The position numbers and the translations under genes are program-made. Below the pieces are notes generated by a model. That model searched no databases, had not been told where the DNA came from, and saw only the letters and a list, made by a program, of their open reading frames with translations. From Calothrix sp. PCC 7103 (GTDB lineage Bacteria > Cyanobacteriota > Cyanobacteriia > Cyanobacteriales > Nostocaceae), in assembly GCF_000331305.1 (NCBI RefSeq), contig NZ_KB217478.1:6001646-6065645 (forward strand): a stretch of DNA of 64,000 nt, read 5' to 3'. Below, piece after piece: positions 18,734-27,753 of this stretch. How positions within the stretch are numbered: position 1 is the stretch's first letter; the number at the start of each line of letters is the position of its first letter.

Positions 18734-19948
18734 ATGGGATTAGTAAAAAATCTGTCTCTCACAATCGCTAGTACTGGTTGCATGTTCCTAGCAGCAACCA
18801 GTCAAGCGTCCGCTGTTTCATTAAGCTTCAACAGTCAAATTGGTTCACCTGGCTTTGGACCACCAGTTGGCGCCCCTGGTGAACTATTTGTTCCTCAAGG
18901 TATCGCGGTACAGGACTCAACCAATCAGATTTTTGTAGCCAACGGTCGAGGCGTAAACCAGGACGGCAGCTTTAACCCAGCCCTAGGGAATCGTATCGAA
19001 GTATATGACCCTCAAGGTAACCACTTGAGAGCAATCAGTTTTGGTAGCCAACAAAAAGGTCCGGGTTTAGATCAAACAGCTGACCTTAAATTTCATCCAG
19101 TAACTGGCGAACTGCACATGGGTGACGTTTATAACAGCGAAATCGATGTATACAATCCCAACACCGGTGAGTATGTAAGGTCTTACGGCTCATTTAGTGG
19201 TCAAGTACCAGGCAGACTCTTTTTTGGGCCTGGAGGTATGCAATTCGATAAGAATAATAACTTGTACGTCACTGATTTTAGCGGGGACGTTATCAAAAAA
19301 TATGACGGCACCACTGGCGAACTACTTCAAACTTTTGGTAGCAATGGTAGTGAAATCGGACAGTTTCAAGGACCTGCGGGCTTAAATATATCCCAAAATA
19401 CTGGCAATATTTATGTAACCGACCAATACAATAACCGAATTCAGGTATTCAATCCAGAAGGTACACCTCTATTTAGCTTTGGTTCTCCAGGTTCTGGCCC
19501 AGGACAGTTACAAGAGGCAATTGGTATTGAATTAGACGAGTTCGACAATGTTTACGTCGCTGATTCAGTCAATAGCCGTGTCCAAGTGTTTGATAAAGAT
19601 GGAAATTTCTTAACTGCGTATGGCCAACCTGCTCGCAACGCTGAAGGTCAAGTTGTACCACCTCCAGCGTTTGGAGGCCCTCCATTTGGCAACCCTCTTG
19701 ACCTCACACCTGGTGTGTTTAACTGGACTGGTGGCGCCCATTATGACAGAGGAAAGCTTTACGTTGGTGACTTCTTCCAAGGTCGCGTTCAAGTATTGAA
19801 TGTTGACGAAGGTAGCACAAAAGTACCAGAACCAGGTGCATTAGTTGGCTTTGGGTTGCTTGGACTTGCTGCTACTAAGTCAGTAATCAAGCGTCGGCGC
19901 CAGCGTAAGTTGGGCGAAGATTTACTCGCAAAAGTGGAATTAGTCTAA
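18734..19948 (+). CDS. scyF: ScyF, exported NHL-repeat protein with PEP-CTERM tail
   Basis: A 404-residue protein with a signal peptide (MGLVKNLSLTIASTGCMFLAA..QASA). NHL-type propeller repeats follow, with the recurring pattern NNRIQVFNPEG / NSRVQVFDKDG / YVTDQYN. The end has VPEPGALVGFGLLGLAA, a basic patch KRRRQRK and LGEDLLAKVELV. The tail is nearly the same as in ScyE (LGEELLAKVETL), so the two probably share one sorting or anchoring route. The ATG at 18734 is preferred to an upstream TTG. The enzyme activity is not known. Confidence 0.9.
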   Translation: MGLVKNLSLTIASTGCMFLAATSQASAVSLSFNSQIGSPGFGPPVGAPGELFVPQGIAVQDSTNQIFVANGRGVNQDGSFNPALGNRIEVYDPQGNHLRAISFGSQQKGPGLDQTADLKFHPVTGELHMGDVYNSEIDVYNPNTGEYVRSYGSFSGQVPGRLFFGPGGMQFDKNNNLYVTDFSGDVIKKYDGTTGELLQTFGSNGSEIGQFQGPAGLNISQNTGNIYVTDQYNNRIQVFNPEGTPLFSFGSPGSGPGQLQEAIGIELDEFDNVYVADSVNSRVQVFDKDGNFLTAYGQPARNAEGQVVPPPAFGGPPFGNPLDLTPGVFNWTGGAHYDRGKLYVGDFFQGRVQVLNVDEGSTKVPEPGALVGFGLLGLAATKSVIKRRRQRKLGEDLLAKVELV

Positions 19949-19949
19949 T

Positions 19950-19994
19950 TGATCCCCCCTAACCTTCATTAATAAGGGGGGTTGGGGGGATTAA
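19950..19994. terminator. hairpin of C-runs and G-runs after scyF
   Basis: GATCCCCCCTAACC faces GGGGGGTTGGGGGGATT with a short AT loop, giving a strong stem just after the scyF stop. It is a common cyanobacterial extragenic hairpin and may reduce read-through into eboA. Confidence 0.6.
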
Positions 19995-20019
19995 AAGTTT
20001 TAATAGCAAATTAATAATT

Positions 20020-20727
20020 ATGTTAGTTACAATTGATTCAAACATAAATAATATTGTTGTCGCTAACCTTTTACAAAGTTGGTTAGTCGCGCGAGTTGGC
20101 GAAGAAGTATTTAATTGGCTTGAGACAAAGTGTAATGCAATTAAATCAGGCGCCGAAGTAAGTATATTCTATGCTGCATTTAGCGCAGTGCCACGTTATA
20201 CAGGCAAGCAAGATTTAGATTTAACAAGTGAAGAATTAGAAGCAGCTTCAAATGTACATAAAGGATGGTTTCCAACCAATTGGAGTGTAGACCAAGCGGC
20301 ACGGACTTTACTTGTATTATCTTTACCGTACAGCAATCAAAAGCAGTATTTACATATATTAGAGCAATTATTTAATGCTGCTGATGTTGGTGAACTGGTC
20401 GCCCTATATCAAGCTTTACCACTGTTACCTTATCCTGGACGACTGCAAAAGCGTGCAGCAGAAGGTGTTCGTAGCAATATGACTGCTGTATTTAACGCTG
20501 TGGCTTTGAATAATCCTTATCCAAGTGAGTATTTTGATAACCAAGCGTGGAATCAAATGGTGTTAAAAGCACTCTTTGTAGGCAGTCCTTTATCTCAAAT
20601 TCAGGGTTTAGAAAAACGTGCAAATTTGACTCTTGCACAAATGTTAAATGATTATGCTAGCGAACGTCAAGCTGCAAAACGTACTGTGGCGCCTGAACTT
20701 TGGCAATTAGTAGAAAAATGTAAGTAA
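20020..20727 (+). CDS. eboA: EboA-family protein
   Basis: A 235-residue alpha-helical protein with ARVGEEVFNWLETKCNAI near the start and WSVDQAARTLLVLSLPY in the middle. This matches the EboA family of the ebo operon, which in Nostoc punctiforme is required for moving the scytonemin monomer to the periplasm. It has no signal peptide and no recognisable catalytic motif. It is followed by eboB after 5 bases and eboC after 5 more, a tight operon. Confidence 0.85.
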   Translation: MLVTIDSNINNIVVANLLQSWLVARVGEEVFNWLETKCNAIKSGAEVSIFYAAFSAVPRYTGKQDLDLTSEELEAASNVHKGWFPTNWSVDQAARTLLVLSLPYSNQKQYLHILEQLFNAADVGELVALYQALPLLPYPGRLQKRAAEGVRSNMTAVFNAVALNNPYPSEYFDNQAWNQMVLKALFVGSPLSQIQGLEKRANLTLAQMLNDYASERQAAKRTVAPELWQLVEKCK

Positions 20728-20732
20728 GATTT

Positions 20733-21635
20733 ATGATGTACATTGACCCTCACATTCACATGAGTTCACGCACTACCGATGATTACGAGCGGATGCGTGA
20801 TGCTGGTATTGTCGCTGTTATTGAACCCGCGTTTTGGTTCGGGCAACCGCGCACTAATATTGGTTCGTTTCAAGATTACTTAAGTAGTTTAGTTGGTTGG
20901 GAAAGGTTTCGAGCTTCGCAGTTTGGCATTAAACATTACTGCACTATTGGCTTAAATTCTAAAGAAGCTAATAATGAAGCTCTTGCCGAGCAAGTTATGG
21001 AGCTTTTACCGTTATATGCTTGTAAAGAGGGTGTTGTAGCTATTGGAGAAATTGGCTACGACGATATGACACCTGCTGAAGATAAGTATTTTCGTCAACA
21101 GCTTGAGTTAGCAAGAATGCTTGATATGTTAGTGCTAATTCACACACCACATCGTGACAAGAAAGCAGGTACGAACCATAGTATGGATGTTTGTATCGAA
21201 CATGGCTTAGACCCTGCGCGCGTAATTGTTGACCATAATAATGAAGAAACTGTTCAGTCAGTACTAGATAGAGGTTTCTGGGCAGCGTTTACGATTTACC
21301 CGCATACAAAAATGGGTAATGCGCGTATGGTTGAAATTGTTCGTGAGTATGGATGTGAGCGCATTATTGTTGATAGCAGTGCAGATTGGGGTGTAAGTGA
21401 CCCTTTGGCTGTTCCTAAGACTGCTGCGTTAATGCGCGAGCGCGGTATTCCTGAAAGTCATATTGGCGCCGTTTGTTATGAAAATGCTTTGAAAGCGTAT
21501 GGGCAAAGTGGGCAGTTTAATGAATCTGATTGGGTTAATCCGTTGCCTATTGACCAACGTCAATTGTTTCAGGGTAATTCGGTATTGCGAGGGCAGAAAC
21601 CTGTTGTTGACCGTGAGTTAGCGTTGATTGAATAA
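20733..21635 (+). CDS. eboB: EboB, TatD-like metal-dependent hydrolase
   Basis: A 300-residue TIM-barrel hydrolase of the TatD/amidohydrolase superfamily. It has the metal-binding H-x-H at residues 7-9 (DPHIHMSS), VAIGEIGYD around 100, LIHTPHR near 135, IVDHNNEE near 165 and a late DSSADWG aspartate. EboB occurs in ebo operons of unrelated bacteria and algae; its substrate is unknown. Its position between eboA and eboC supports a role in the same trafficking or modification path. Confidence 0.88.
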   Translation: MMYIDPHIHMSSRTTDDYERMRDAGIVAVIEPAFWFGQPRTNIGSFQDYLSSLVGWERFRASQFGIKHYCTIGLNSKEANNEALAEQVMELLPLYACKEGVVAIGEIGYDDMTPAEDKYFRQQLELARMLDMLVLIHTPHRDKKAGTNHSMDVCIEHGLDPARVIVDHNNEETVQSVLDRGFWAAFTIYPHTKMGNARMVEIVREYGCERIIVDSSADWGVSDPLAVPKTAALMRERGIPESHIGAVCYENALKAYGQSGQFNESDWVNPLPIDQRQLFQGNSVLRGQKPVVDRELALIE

Positions 21636-21640
21636 AAAAT

Positions 21641-22570
21641 ATGACTATTACTGTTGGTGGAACTAATCGTGTTTGGGCTTATTTACAGTTGATGCGACCT
21701 GCTAATGTAATTACTGCATGGGCTGATATACTCGCTGGGGTTGCTGCTTCTGGGTTTATTACTAGATTTTATGGAGAAATTGAACAGGGAGTAATACTAA
21801 GTAATTTTCTACCTTTGGGGTATTTACTTATTGCGACTAGTTGCTTATATAGTGGTGGTGTTGTGTTAAACGACGCTTTTGATGCTAGTTTGGATGCACT
21901 TGAACGACCTGAGCGTCCTATACCTAGCGGTAGAGCTTCACGTCAAGGCGCCTTCGTTGTTGGTGGCTCACTATTGTGTGTAGGTATTTTATTTGCTTGT
22001 TTGGTTTCTTTGTCAAGTGCTATTTTAGCTACGTCTACCGCAGTTGCAGCTATTTTGTACGATGCTTTTGGTAAACACCATCCGTTTTGGGGTCCTCTCA
22101 ATATGGGTGTATGTCGAGGTGCGAATTTACTACTTGGTGTCAGCATAGTATCAGGAATGGTTAGTGACTATTGGTTTTTAGCTTTAATTCCAATTATTTA
22201 TATCGCTGCTATTACCAACTTAAGTCGAGGTGAGGTTACAGGTGGTAGCACAGCTAACTCGATTATTAGTATGGTTTTAATGAGTACTGTTTTCGTTGCA
22301 ATTTTAGGGTTGGGGTTGCTGAAATATAGCTTACTCGCAGTTTTACCATTCGCTTTGCTTTTGGCAATTAGGGTCTTTGTACCTTTAGCTAGGGTGCTTA
22401 AAGAACCTAGTTCAGCACAAATTCGGTTGGCTGTACGTGCATGTGTCTTGTCGATGATTGTTTTAAATGCTACATTGGGTACAAGTTTCGCTGGTTTACC
22501 ATATGGCTTGCTAGTGTTGCTTTTACTGCCAATTTCAATGAAATTAGCAGAGGTGTTTGCGGTAACTTAA
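21641..22570 (+). CDS. eboC: EboC, UbiA-type membrane prenyltransferase
   Basis: A 309-residue polytopic membrane protein with eight or nine hydrophobic segments. It has the UbiA motif NDAFDASLDALERPERPIPSG (first Asp-rich site, about residues 72-92) and YDAFGKHHPFWGPLNMG for the second (about 141-157). It is the membrane-embedded component of the ebo system and may prenylate or carry the compound moved across the membrane. It starts 5 bases after eboB. Confidence 0.88.
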   Translation: MTITVGGTNRVWAYLQLMRPANVITAWADILAGVAASGFITRFYGEIEQGVILSNFLPLGYLLIATSCLYSGGVVLNDAFDASLDALERPERPIPSGRASRQGAFVVGGSLLCVGILFACLVSLSSAILATSTAVAAILYDAFGKHHPFWGPLNMGVCRGANLLLGVSIVSGMVSDYWFLALIPIIYIAAITNLSRGEVTGGSTANSIISMVLMSTVFVAILGLGLLKYSLLAVLPFALLLAIRVFVPLARVLKEPSSAQIRLAVRACVLSMIVLNATLGTSFAGLPYGLLVLLLLPISMKLAEVFAVT

Positions 22571-22681
22571 CAGGAGTATAACTTTGATATTTAAAACTTA
22601 TTTTCTCAAAAATATAAATAATTCGGATTGTACATTCCAATTATTTTAACTATCTAGTTCTCTTCACAAAGATTCTGTCCC

Positions 22682-23950
22682 ATGCATATTCTGATTTATT
22701 CCTACAACTACTATCCTGAACCAATCGGTATTGCTCCACTAATGACCGAGTTGGCAGAAGGGTTAGTGGAACGGGGACATGAAGTTCGAGTCATTACAGG
22801 AATGCCAAATTACCCTGAGCGAGAAATTTACGAAGGGTACAAAAATAAATGGTACGTTACAGAAAAAAAGAATGGTGTCACGATTCAACGCTGTTTTCTG
22901 CGAATTAAATCGAAACCTAACTTGTTAGATAGACTTTTACTAGAGTTAAGTTTTGTAGTTAGCAGTTTACCACAAGCGCTCAATGGTTGGCGCCCAGATG
23001 TAATATTATTAACTGTACCCCCGTTATTTGTAACATTGCCCGCATGTTTTTTAGGCTGGCTTTATAATTGTCCGGTAGTATTGAACGTACAAGATATATT
23101 ACCAGAAGCAGCCGAGCGGATTGGATTAATTAAAAATAAGTTCATGATTCGCGTTTTATCGGCATTAGAGAAATTTGCTTACAAAAACGCTCATACAATC
23201 AGCGTTATCGCTGAGGGTTTTGTAGATAATTTAACTCAAAAAGGCGTAAGCGTAAATAAAATAGCTTGTATATATAACTGGGTAGATATTAATTTTATTC
23301 GTCCTTTGCCTAAAGAAAATAAGTTCCGTAGAACTCATAATTTAGAAAATAAGTTTGTTGTACTCTATTCAGGAAATATTGCTTTAACACAGGGTTTAGA
23401 AACTGCCATTGCAGCAGCAGCGAAACTACGTCAAGTTAAAGATATTATCTTTGTAATAGCTGGCGAAACTAAAGCATTAGAGGAATTAAGAAAATGCTGT
23501 TACAAGTACGGCGCCGATAATGTATTGTTATTACCCTTACAGGAGCGTTCCGAACTACCAAGAATGTTAGCAGCAGCAGATGTTGGTTTGATATTACAAA
23601 AACGAAACGTTGTTTGCTTTAACATGCCTTCTAAAATTCCCTTACTGTTAGCAAGTGGGCGTCCTATTATTGCATCAGTTTCCAAATTGGGTACAGCAGC
23701 ATCATCGATTAAAAAAAGTGGAGGTGGTATAGTTGTGGCGCCTGAGTCACCAAATGCCTTAGCTCATGCTGTGATGGACTTGTATAAAAATCCTGCAAAA
23801 GCAGCATTACTAGGTGCAAAAGGACGAAAGTTTGCCGTTGATAAATATTCGTTTGAAAGTGCAATAGCTCAGTACGAAGCTTTATTCAGTAATGCAGTAG
23901 CTAGTAAAGCTGATGAATTAGAAGTTTTACCATTGACTAAATCTACTTAA
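22682..23950 (+). CDS. family 4-like glycosyltransferase of the scytonemin cluster
   Basis: A 422-residue GT-B glycosyltransferase resembling WcaI/WbuB-type enzymes. It has the opening YNYYPEPIGIAPLMTELAEGL, GHEVRVITGMPNYPE near 40, and the nucleotide-sugar region with VLYSGNIALTQGLE (about 230) and FNMPSKIPLLLASGRPIIAS (about 315-335). A glycosyltransferase is part of the scytonemin cluster in Nostoc punctiforme. It could decorate a precursor or contribute to the sheath polysaccharide. It is flanked by eboC and tyrA in the same direction. Confidence 0.85.
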   Translation: MHILIYSYNYYPEPIGIAPLMTELAEGLVERGHEVRVITGMPNYPEREIYEGYKNKWYVTEKKNGVTIQRCFLRIKSKPNLLDRLLLELSFVVSSLPQALNGWRPDVILLTVPPLFVTLPACFLGWLYNCPVVLNVQDILPEAAERIGLIKNKFMIRVLSALEKFAYKNAHTISVIAEGFVDNLTQKGVSVNKIACIYNWVDINFIRPLPKENKFRRTHNLENKFVVLYSGNIALTQGLETAIAAAAKLRQVKDIIFVIAGETKALEELRKCCYKYGADNVLLLPLQERSELPRMLAAADVGLILQKRNVVCFNMPSKIPLLLASGRPIIASVSKLGTAASSIKKSGGGIVVAPESPNALAHAVMDLYKNPAKAALLGAKGRKFAVDKYSFESAIAQYEALFSNAVASKADELEVLPLTKST

Positions 23951-24029
23951 TATCCTCCTCTGTGCCCTCTGCGCCTCTGTGGTGAAAAAATTATTTATTT
24001 CACTACAGAGAACACAGAGTTCACAGAGT
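23948..24029. repeat. family E repeat (CTCTGTG..CCTCTGTGG) as inverted pair
   Basis: CTCTGTGCCCTCTGCGCCTCTGTGG faces CAGAGAACACAGAGTTCACAGAG, forming a long hairpin between the glycosyltransferase and tyrA. Related partial copies lie at 48237-48262 and 57928-58002. Confidence 0.8.
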
Positions 24030-24036
24030 AAATACC

Positions 24037-24864
24037 ATGATACACGAGGTTTTTTCTACTTTAACAGTTCGCGCAGGCGCCTCCCATAATCTTCCTAAAG
24101 TTATCACCATAGTTGGTGGAAATGGTAGAATGGGTAAGTTCTTTAATAATCAATTGACGGCATCAGGTCATCGAGTAAATATAGTAGGAAGCAATTGGCA
24201 AGGTGCCGATAGCTTACTTCCTCAAGCTGATTTAGTATTAATTAGTGTTCCCATAGAATGTACTTGTGAAATAATTGAACGCACGGCTCAATATTTAACA
24301 CCCCATACAGCTTTAGCTGATATTACTAGCATTAAAATAGAACCTGTTAGAGCAATGCTAGAACATCATTCTGGCGCCGTGATGGGATTACATCCAATGT
24401 TTGGCCCCAGCGTTGAATCGTTTGCACAACAAAAGGTAGTGGTATGTTCGGGAAGAAATGATGAAGCATTCGATTGGTTATTAGATTTAATGCGAAATCA
24501 GCAAGCGGAACTAATATTTTCTACACCAGAAGAACACGACCAAATGATGGTGATGATTCAAGCGACACGACATTTTTGCCGCTTAACCCAAGCTGTATAT
24601 TTGGCGCAAGAAAAAATCGATATTGACAAAAGTTTATCAATGTCAAGTCCTGTCTATCGTCAAGAAATTGATATTCTCAAACGTTTGCTCAATCAAAACC
24701 CGCAATTGTGTATTGATATCATGCTTGCTACCGAAGAACGGTGCCAAGCTATAAAATTACTTGCCGATACTTATAACCGTTTGGCACGACTGATAGAAAC
24801 TAAAGACCGCGAAGGATTAGTCAAAGAAATTGAATTCACTCAAAACTTTTTTAGCAAACAATAG
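24037..24864 (+). CDS. tyrA: prephenate dehydrogenase-like TyrA
   Basis: A 275-residue protein with an N-terminal NAD-binding loop ITIVGGNGRMGKFF (about 23-36), the motif LHPMFGPS (about 123), and a helical C-terminal dimerisation domain with QMMVMIQATRHF. It matches the dehydrogenase half of the bifunctional E. coli TyrA without the chorismate mutase part. It turns prephenate into 4-hydroxyphenylpyruvate, which ScyA needs. A cluster copy would supply that precursor independently of normal tyrosine synthesis. Confidence 0.88.
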   Translation: MIHEVFSTLTVRAGASHNLPKVITIVGGNGRMGKFFNNQLTASGHRVNIVGSNWQGADSLLPQADLVLISVPIECTCEIIERTAQYLTPHTALADITSIKIEPVRAMLEHHSGAVMGLHPMFGPSVESFAQQKVVVCSGRNDEAFDWLLDLMRNQQAELIFSTPEEHDQMMVMIQATRHFCRLTQAVYLAQEKIDIDKSLSMSSPVYRQEIDILKRLLNQNPQLCIDIMLATEERCQAIKLLADTYNRLARLIETKDREGLVKEIEFTQNFFSKQ

Positions 24865-24888
24865 AGAGCCAACAAGAGACTTAAAAAC

Positions 24889-26082
24889 ATGGTAGTAGAT
24901 GTTAGACCAAAAAATATACTGAGCTTAGAACCAATTCAGCAGCGTGTTGCCGTTAGCTTTGACTATCCAGTGCATTTCACCACAGGATTATTTCACCTGC
25001 GAAATTCTTTACTTGCGCGTATCATCGCTGGTGATGAAATAAAACCTAAAAAAATTATCATCATTATTGATGATGGTTTATTAGAGTGCCACAAAGGATT
25101 AATATCTCAAATTAATATATACGCGAAACGTTATGCCAGCATTATGACACTAATGGCGAAACCGATGGTTGTCCCTGGTGGTGAAGCAGCGAAAAACGAT
25201 ATCAAGTTAATAGACCAAGTTCACACCTTAATTCATGATGTCGGATTATGTCGTCACTCATATATATTAGCTATTGGTGGTGGCGCCGTTCTTGATATGG
25301 TCGGATATGCTGCTGCTACAGCACATCGCGGTATTCGTCTCATTCGTATTCCAACCACTGTACTTGCACAAAATGATTCGGGTGTTGGTATCAAGAATAG
25401 CGTTAACGCATTTGGGAAAAAGAACTTTTATGGTACATTTGCACCACCATATGCAGTATTAAACGACTTTAGTTTTTTGACAACTTTAGGAGATGCAGAT
25501 TGGCGTTCGGGTGTTGCTGAAGCTATTAAAGTGGCTTTAATTAAAGATGGTGACTTTTTTGATTTAATGGCAATGCACGCTCATAAAATTGCAAATCGTG
25601 ATATGGGCACCATGCAATCAGTTATTTACCGATGCGCGCAATTACATCTAAATCATATTGCCACAAGTGGTGATGCTTTTGAAATGGGTTCATCCCGTCC
25701 TTTAGATTTTGGACATTGGGCAGCACATAAACTTGAACAACTCACACATTATAATTTGCGTCATGGTGAAGCCGTTGCCATTGGTATTGCGCTAGATAGT
25801 ACTTATTCGTACTTAGTTGGCTTACTTCCCCGTAAAGATAGGCAGCAAATAATAAATACGCTCAAGGTATTAGGTTTTACCTTGTATGTTCCTGAACTTA
25901 GCGAAGAACTATTTAATTTTGAAAACCCACGCTGTATTTTCCGAGGGTTGGAAGAATTCCGCGAGCATCTTGGTGGCAAGTTAACTATAACGCTCTTGGA
26001 ATCAATTGGTAGAGGGGTTGAGGTTCACGAAGTCAATCTGTCTTTATATAGAGAAGCTGTGAAAGTTCTGAGCGAAGAGTAG
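24889..26082 (+). CDS. eboD: dehydroquinate-synthase-like sugar phosphate cyclase (EboD/AroB-like)
   Basis: A 397-residue sugar phosphate cyclase family protein. It has VPGGEAAKND near 100, AIGGGAVLDMVGYAAAT (about 127-143), GVGIKNSVNAFGKKN, and the zinc/base-site region RPLDFGHWAAHKLE near 270. The opening SFDYPVHFTTGLF matches EboD-type members. The same position in scytonemin clusters is often annotated aroB. Because it is 25 bases after tyrA and directly upstream of eboE, I favour EboD. It could still make dehydroquinate for the aromatic precursors; sequence alone does not decide the product. Confidence 0.75.
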   Translation: MVVDVRPKNILSLEPIQQRVAVSFDYPVHFTTGLFHLRNSLLARIIAGDEIKPKKIIIIIDDGLLECHKGLISQINIYAKRYASIMTLMAKPMVVPGGEAAKNDIKLIDQVHTLIHDVGLCRHSYILAIGGGAVLDMVGYAAATAHRGIRLIRIPTTVLAQNDSGVGIKNSVNAFGKKNFYGTFAPPYAVLNDFSFLTTLGDADWRSGVAEAIKVALIKDGDFFDLMAMHAHKIANRDMGTMQSVIYRCAQLHLNHIATSGDAFEMGSSRPLDFGHWAAHKLEQLTHYNLRHGEAVAIGIALDSTYSYLVGLLPRKDRQQIINTLKVLGFTLYVPELSEELFNFENPRCIFRGLEEFREHLGGKLTITLLESIGRGVEVHEVNLSLYREAVKVLSEE

Positions 26083-26221
26083 TTGGCAACGGATAAGAAC
26101 GGATGTAACGGATGGTTTAGTTGTTCAACAAACAACTTATCCGTTGCATCCGTTAAATCCGTTAAATCCGTTAAATCCGTTGCATCCGTTACATCCGTTA
26201 CATCCGTTGCAAAGATTATAT
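26083..26221. repeat. tandem 9-base repeats (ATCCGTTGC/ATCCGTTAA), family C
   Basis: AACGGATAAGAACGGATGTAACGG is followed by about nine direct copies of an ATCCGTTnn unit, forming an inverted pair around a TTGTTCAACAAACAA loop. The tandem tract reads as an open frame (HPLNPLNPL...) in phase with eboE and so lengthens that gene artificially. Confidence 0.9.
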
Positions 26222-27424
26222 ATGAAACTAAATAACTACCACCTCACCTATTGCACAAACATTCATCCAGGTGAACATTGGCATGAAGTATTTGCAAATT
26301 TACAGCAGTACATACCCGAATTAAAAGCGCAACTTGGCTGGGATAAACCTTTTGGTATCGGTTTACGATTAGCTAATGTTGCAACGCACGAGCTATTAGA
26401 ATCAGATACTTTAGCAAATTTCCAAGCCTGGTTACAACAAAATGATTTGTATGTATTTACCCTAAATGGCTTTCCTTACGGTGGTTTTCACTTCTCTGTT
26501 GTGAAAGACAAAGTTTATGCGCCAGATTGGACGAAACCTGAAAGGCTCGAATATACATTAAGATTAGCAAGAATTTTGGCACCCCTTTTGCCAGATGGAG
26601 TTGAAGGAAGCATTTCGACGCTACCGCTTTCGTATAAACCTTGGTTTAAGAATAATAAATCAGATTTATCATCGGTAAAGGTAAGTGCAACAGATAATCT
26701 TGTGCAAGTTGTCGCGGAAATGGTTCGCATCAAGGAAGCAACTGGAAAAATATTGCATTTGGGGTTGGAGCCAGAGCCAGATGGATTAATTGAAAACGCT
26801 GCAGAAGTTGTTCAGTATTTTAAAGAGTATTTAATACCTATTGGAAGTTCATACTTAGCAAAAGAATTGGAAATTTCCGATTCTGAAGCTAAAACACTTG
26901 TACTTGAGCATGTGCGTGTGTGTTATGATACATGCCATTTTGCTGTTGAATACGAAAATCCTGTTTCTGTTTTAAAGCAGTTTGAGGAGGAAGGTATAAA
27001 AATAAGCAAAATTCAAATTAGTGCGGCATTACAAGTTAATTTACCAAAGGATGTTGAGCAAAGAAGTACGTTAAAACGAAAGTTACAAACCTTTGCGGAG
27101 TCTACGTATCTACATCAGGCAATCGCACGAAAAGCTGATGGTATTAGGAGTCATTACTCTGATTTAGATGTAGCTTTGGTAGATTTTGAAGGCGCCGAGG
27201 AATGGCGGGTACACTTCCATGTGCCAATTTTCGTTCGCGATTACGAAGGTTTGCAATCGACTCAAGATGATATTATTGATGTTCTGGATTTACTGAAAAA
27301 AGATAGTTTTTGCACCCATCTAGAGATAGAGACTTACACATGGGAAGTTTTACCTTCGACTATGAAGTTAGATTTGTTAGCTTCGATTAGACGGGAGTAC
27401 GAATGGATATTAAGGTTTTTATAA
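26222..27424 (+). CDS. eboE: EboE, xylose-isomerase-like TIM barrel protein
   Basis: A 400-residue protein starting MKLNNYHLTYCTNIHPGEHW, the typical EboE opening. Further features are FGIGLRLAN (about 40), LHLGLEPEPDGLIEN (about 182-197) and VCYDTCHFAVEYEN (about 234-247), with acidic and histidine residues as in the AP-endonuclease-2/xylose isomerase fold. EboE belongs to the ebo metabolite-trafficking set; its substrate is unknown. The start at 26222 excludes the upstream 9-base repeat tract, which is open in the same frame but is not conserved protein. Confidence 0.87.
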   Translation: MKLNNYHLTYCTNIHPGEHWHEVFANLQQYIPELKAQLGWDKPFGIGLRLANVATHELLESDTLANFQAWLQQNDLYVFTLNGFPYGGFHFSVVKDKVYAPDWTKPERLEYTLRLARILAPLLPDGVEGSISTLPLSYKPWFKNNKSDLSSVKVSATDNLVQVVAEMVRIKEATGKILHLGLEPEPDGLIENAAEVVQYFKEYLIPIGSSYLAKELEISDSEAKTLVLEHVRVCYDTCHFAVEYENPVSVLKQFEEEGIKISKIQISAALQVNLPKDVEQRSTLKRKLQTFAESTYLHQAIARKADGIRSHYSDLDVALVDFEGAEEWRVHFHVPIFVRDYEGLQSTQDDIIDVLDLLKKDSFCTHLEIETYTWEVLPSTMKLDLLASIRREYEWILRFL

Positions 27425-27753
27425 GTGTAGATTAAAATTGAATATAATTTTTTATATCTAACTTTAGGAAGAAGCAAAATTTCCTTGATAATTCGGTAAA
27501 AAAGCCCAAAATATTATTTGCTGAATTATCGAAAAAACTGGTACATCTAGCGAAAAAATATTCATAAAATAGGCGTAAGCAATTTAGCTATATTGAACTA
27601 ATATGGAATAGCGATTAAACATTGAATTTTTTAGCTGTAAAGGCGCAATAAAGAGCGTTTTTACAATGCAAAATTTACGAATGATTTAGAAATGCTATAG
27701 TTATTTAAATCTGAATATTTGAATGACGAATAACTAATCTCAAAACATTGCTC
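27425..27753. other. AT-rich gap before trpE
   Basis: No gene is seen in these 329 bases. GATAATTC near 27490 faces GAATTATC near 27523, giving a weak hairpin. The gap may hold a separate promoter for the trp section. Confidence 0.35.
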
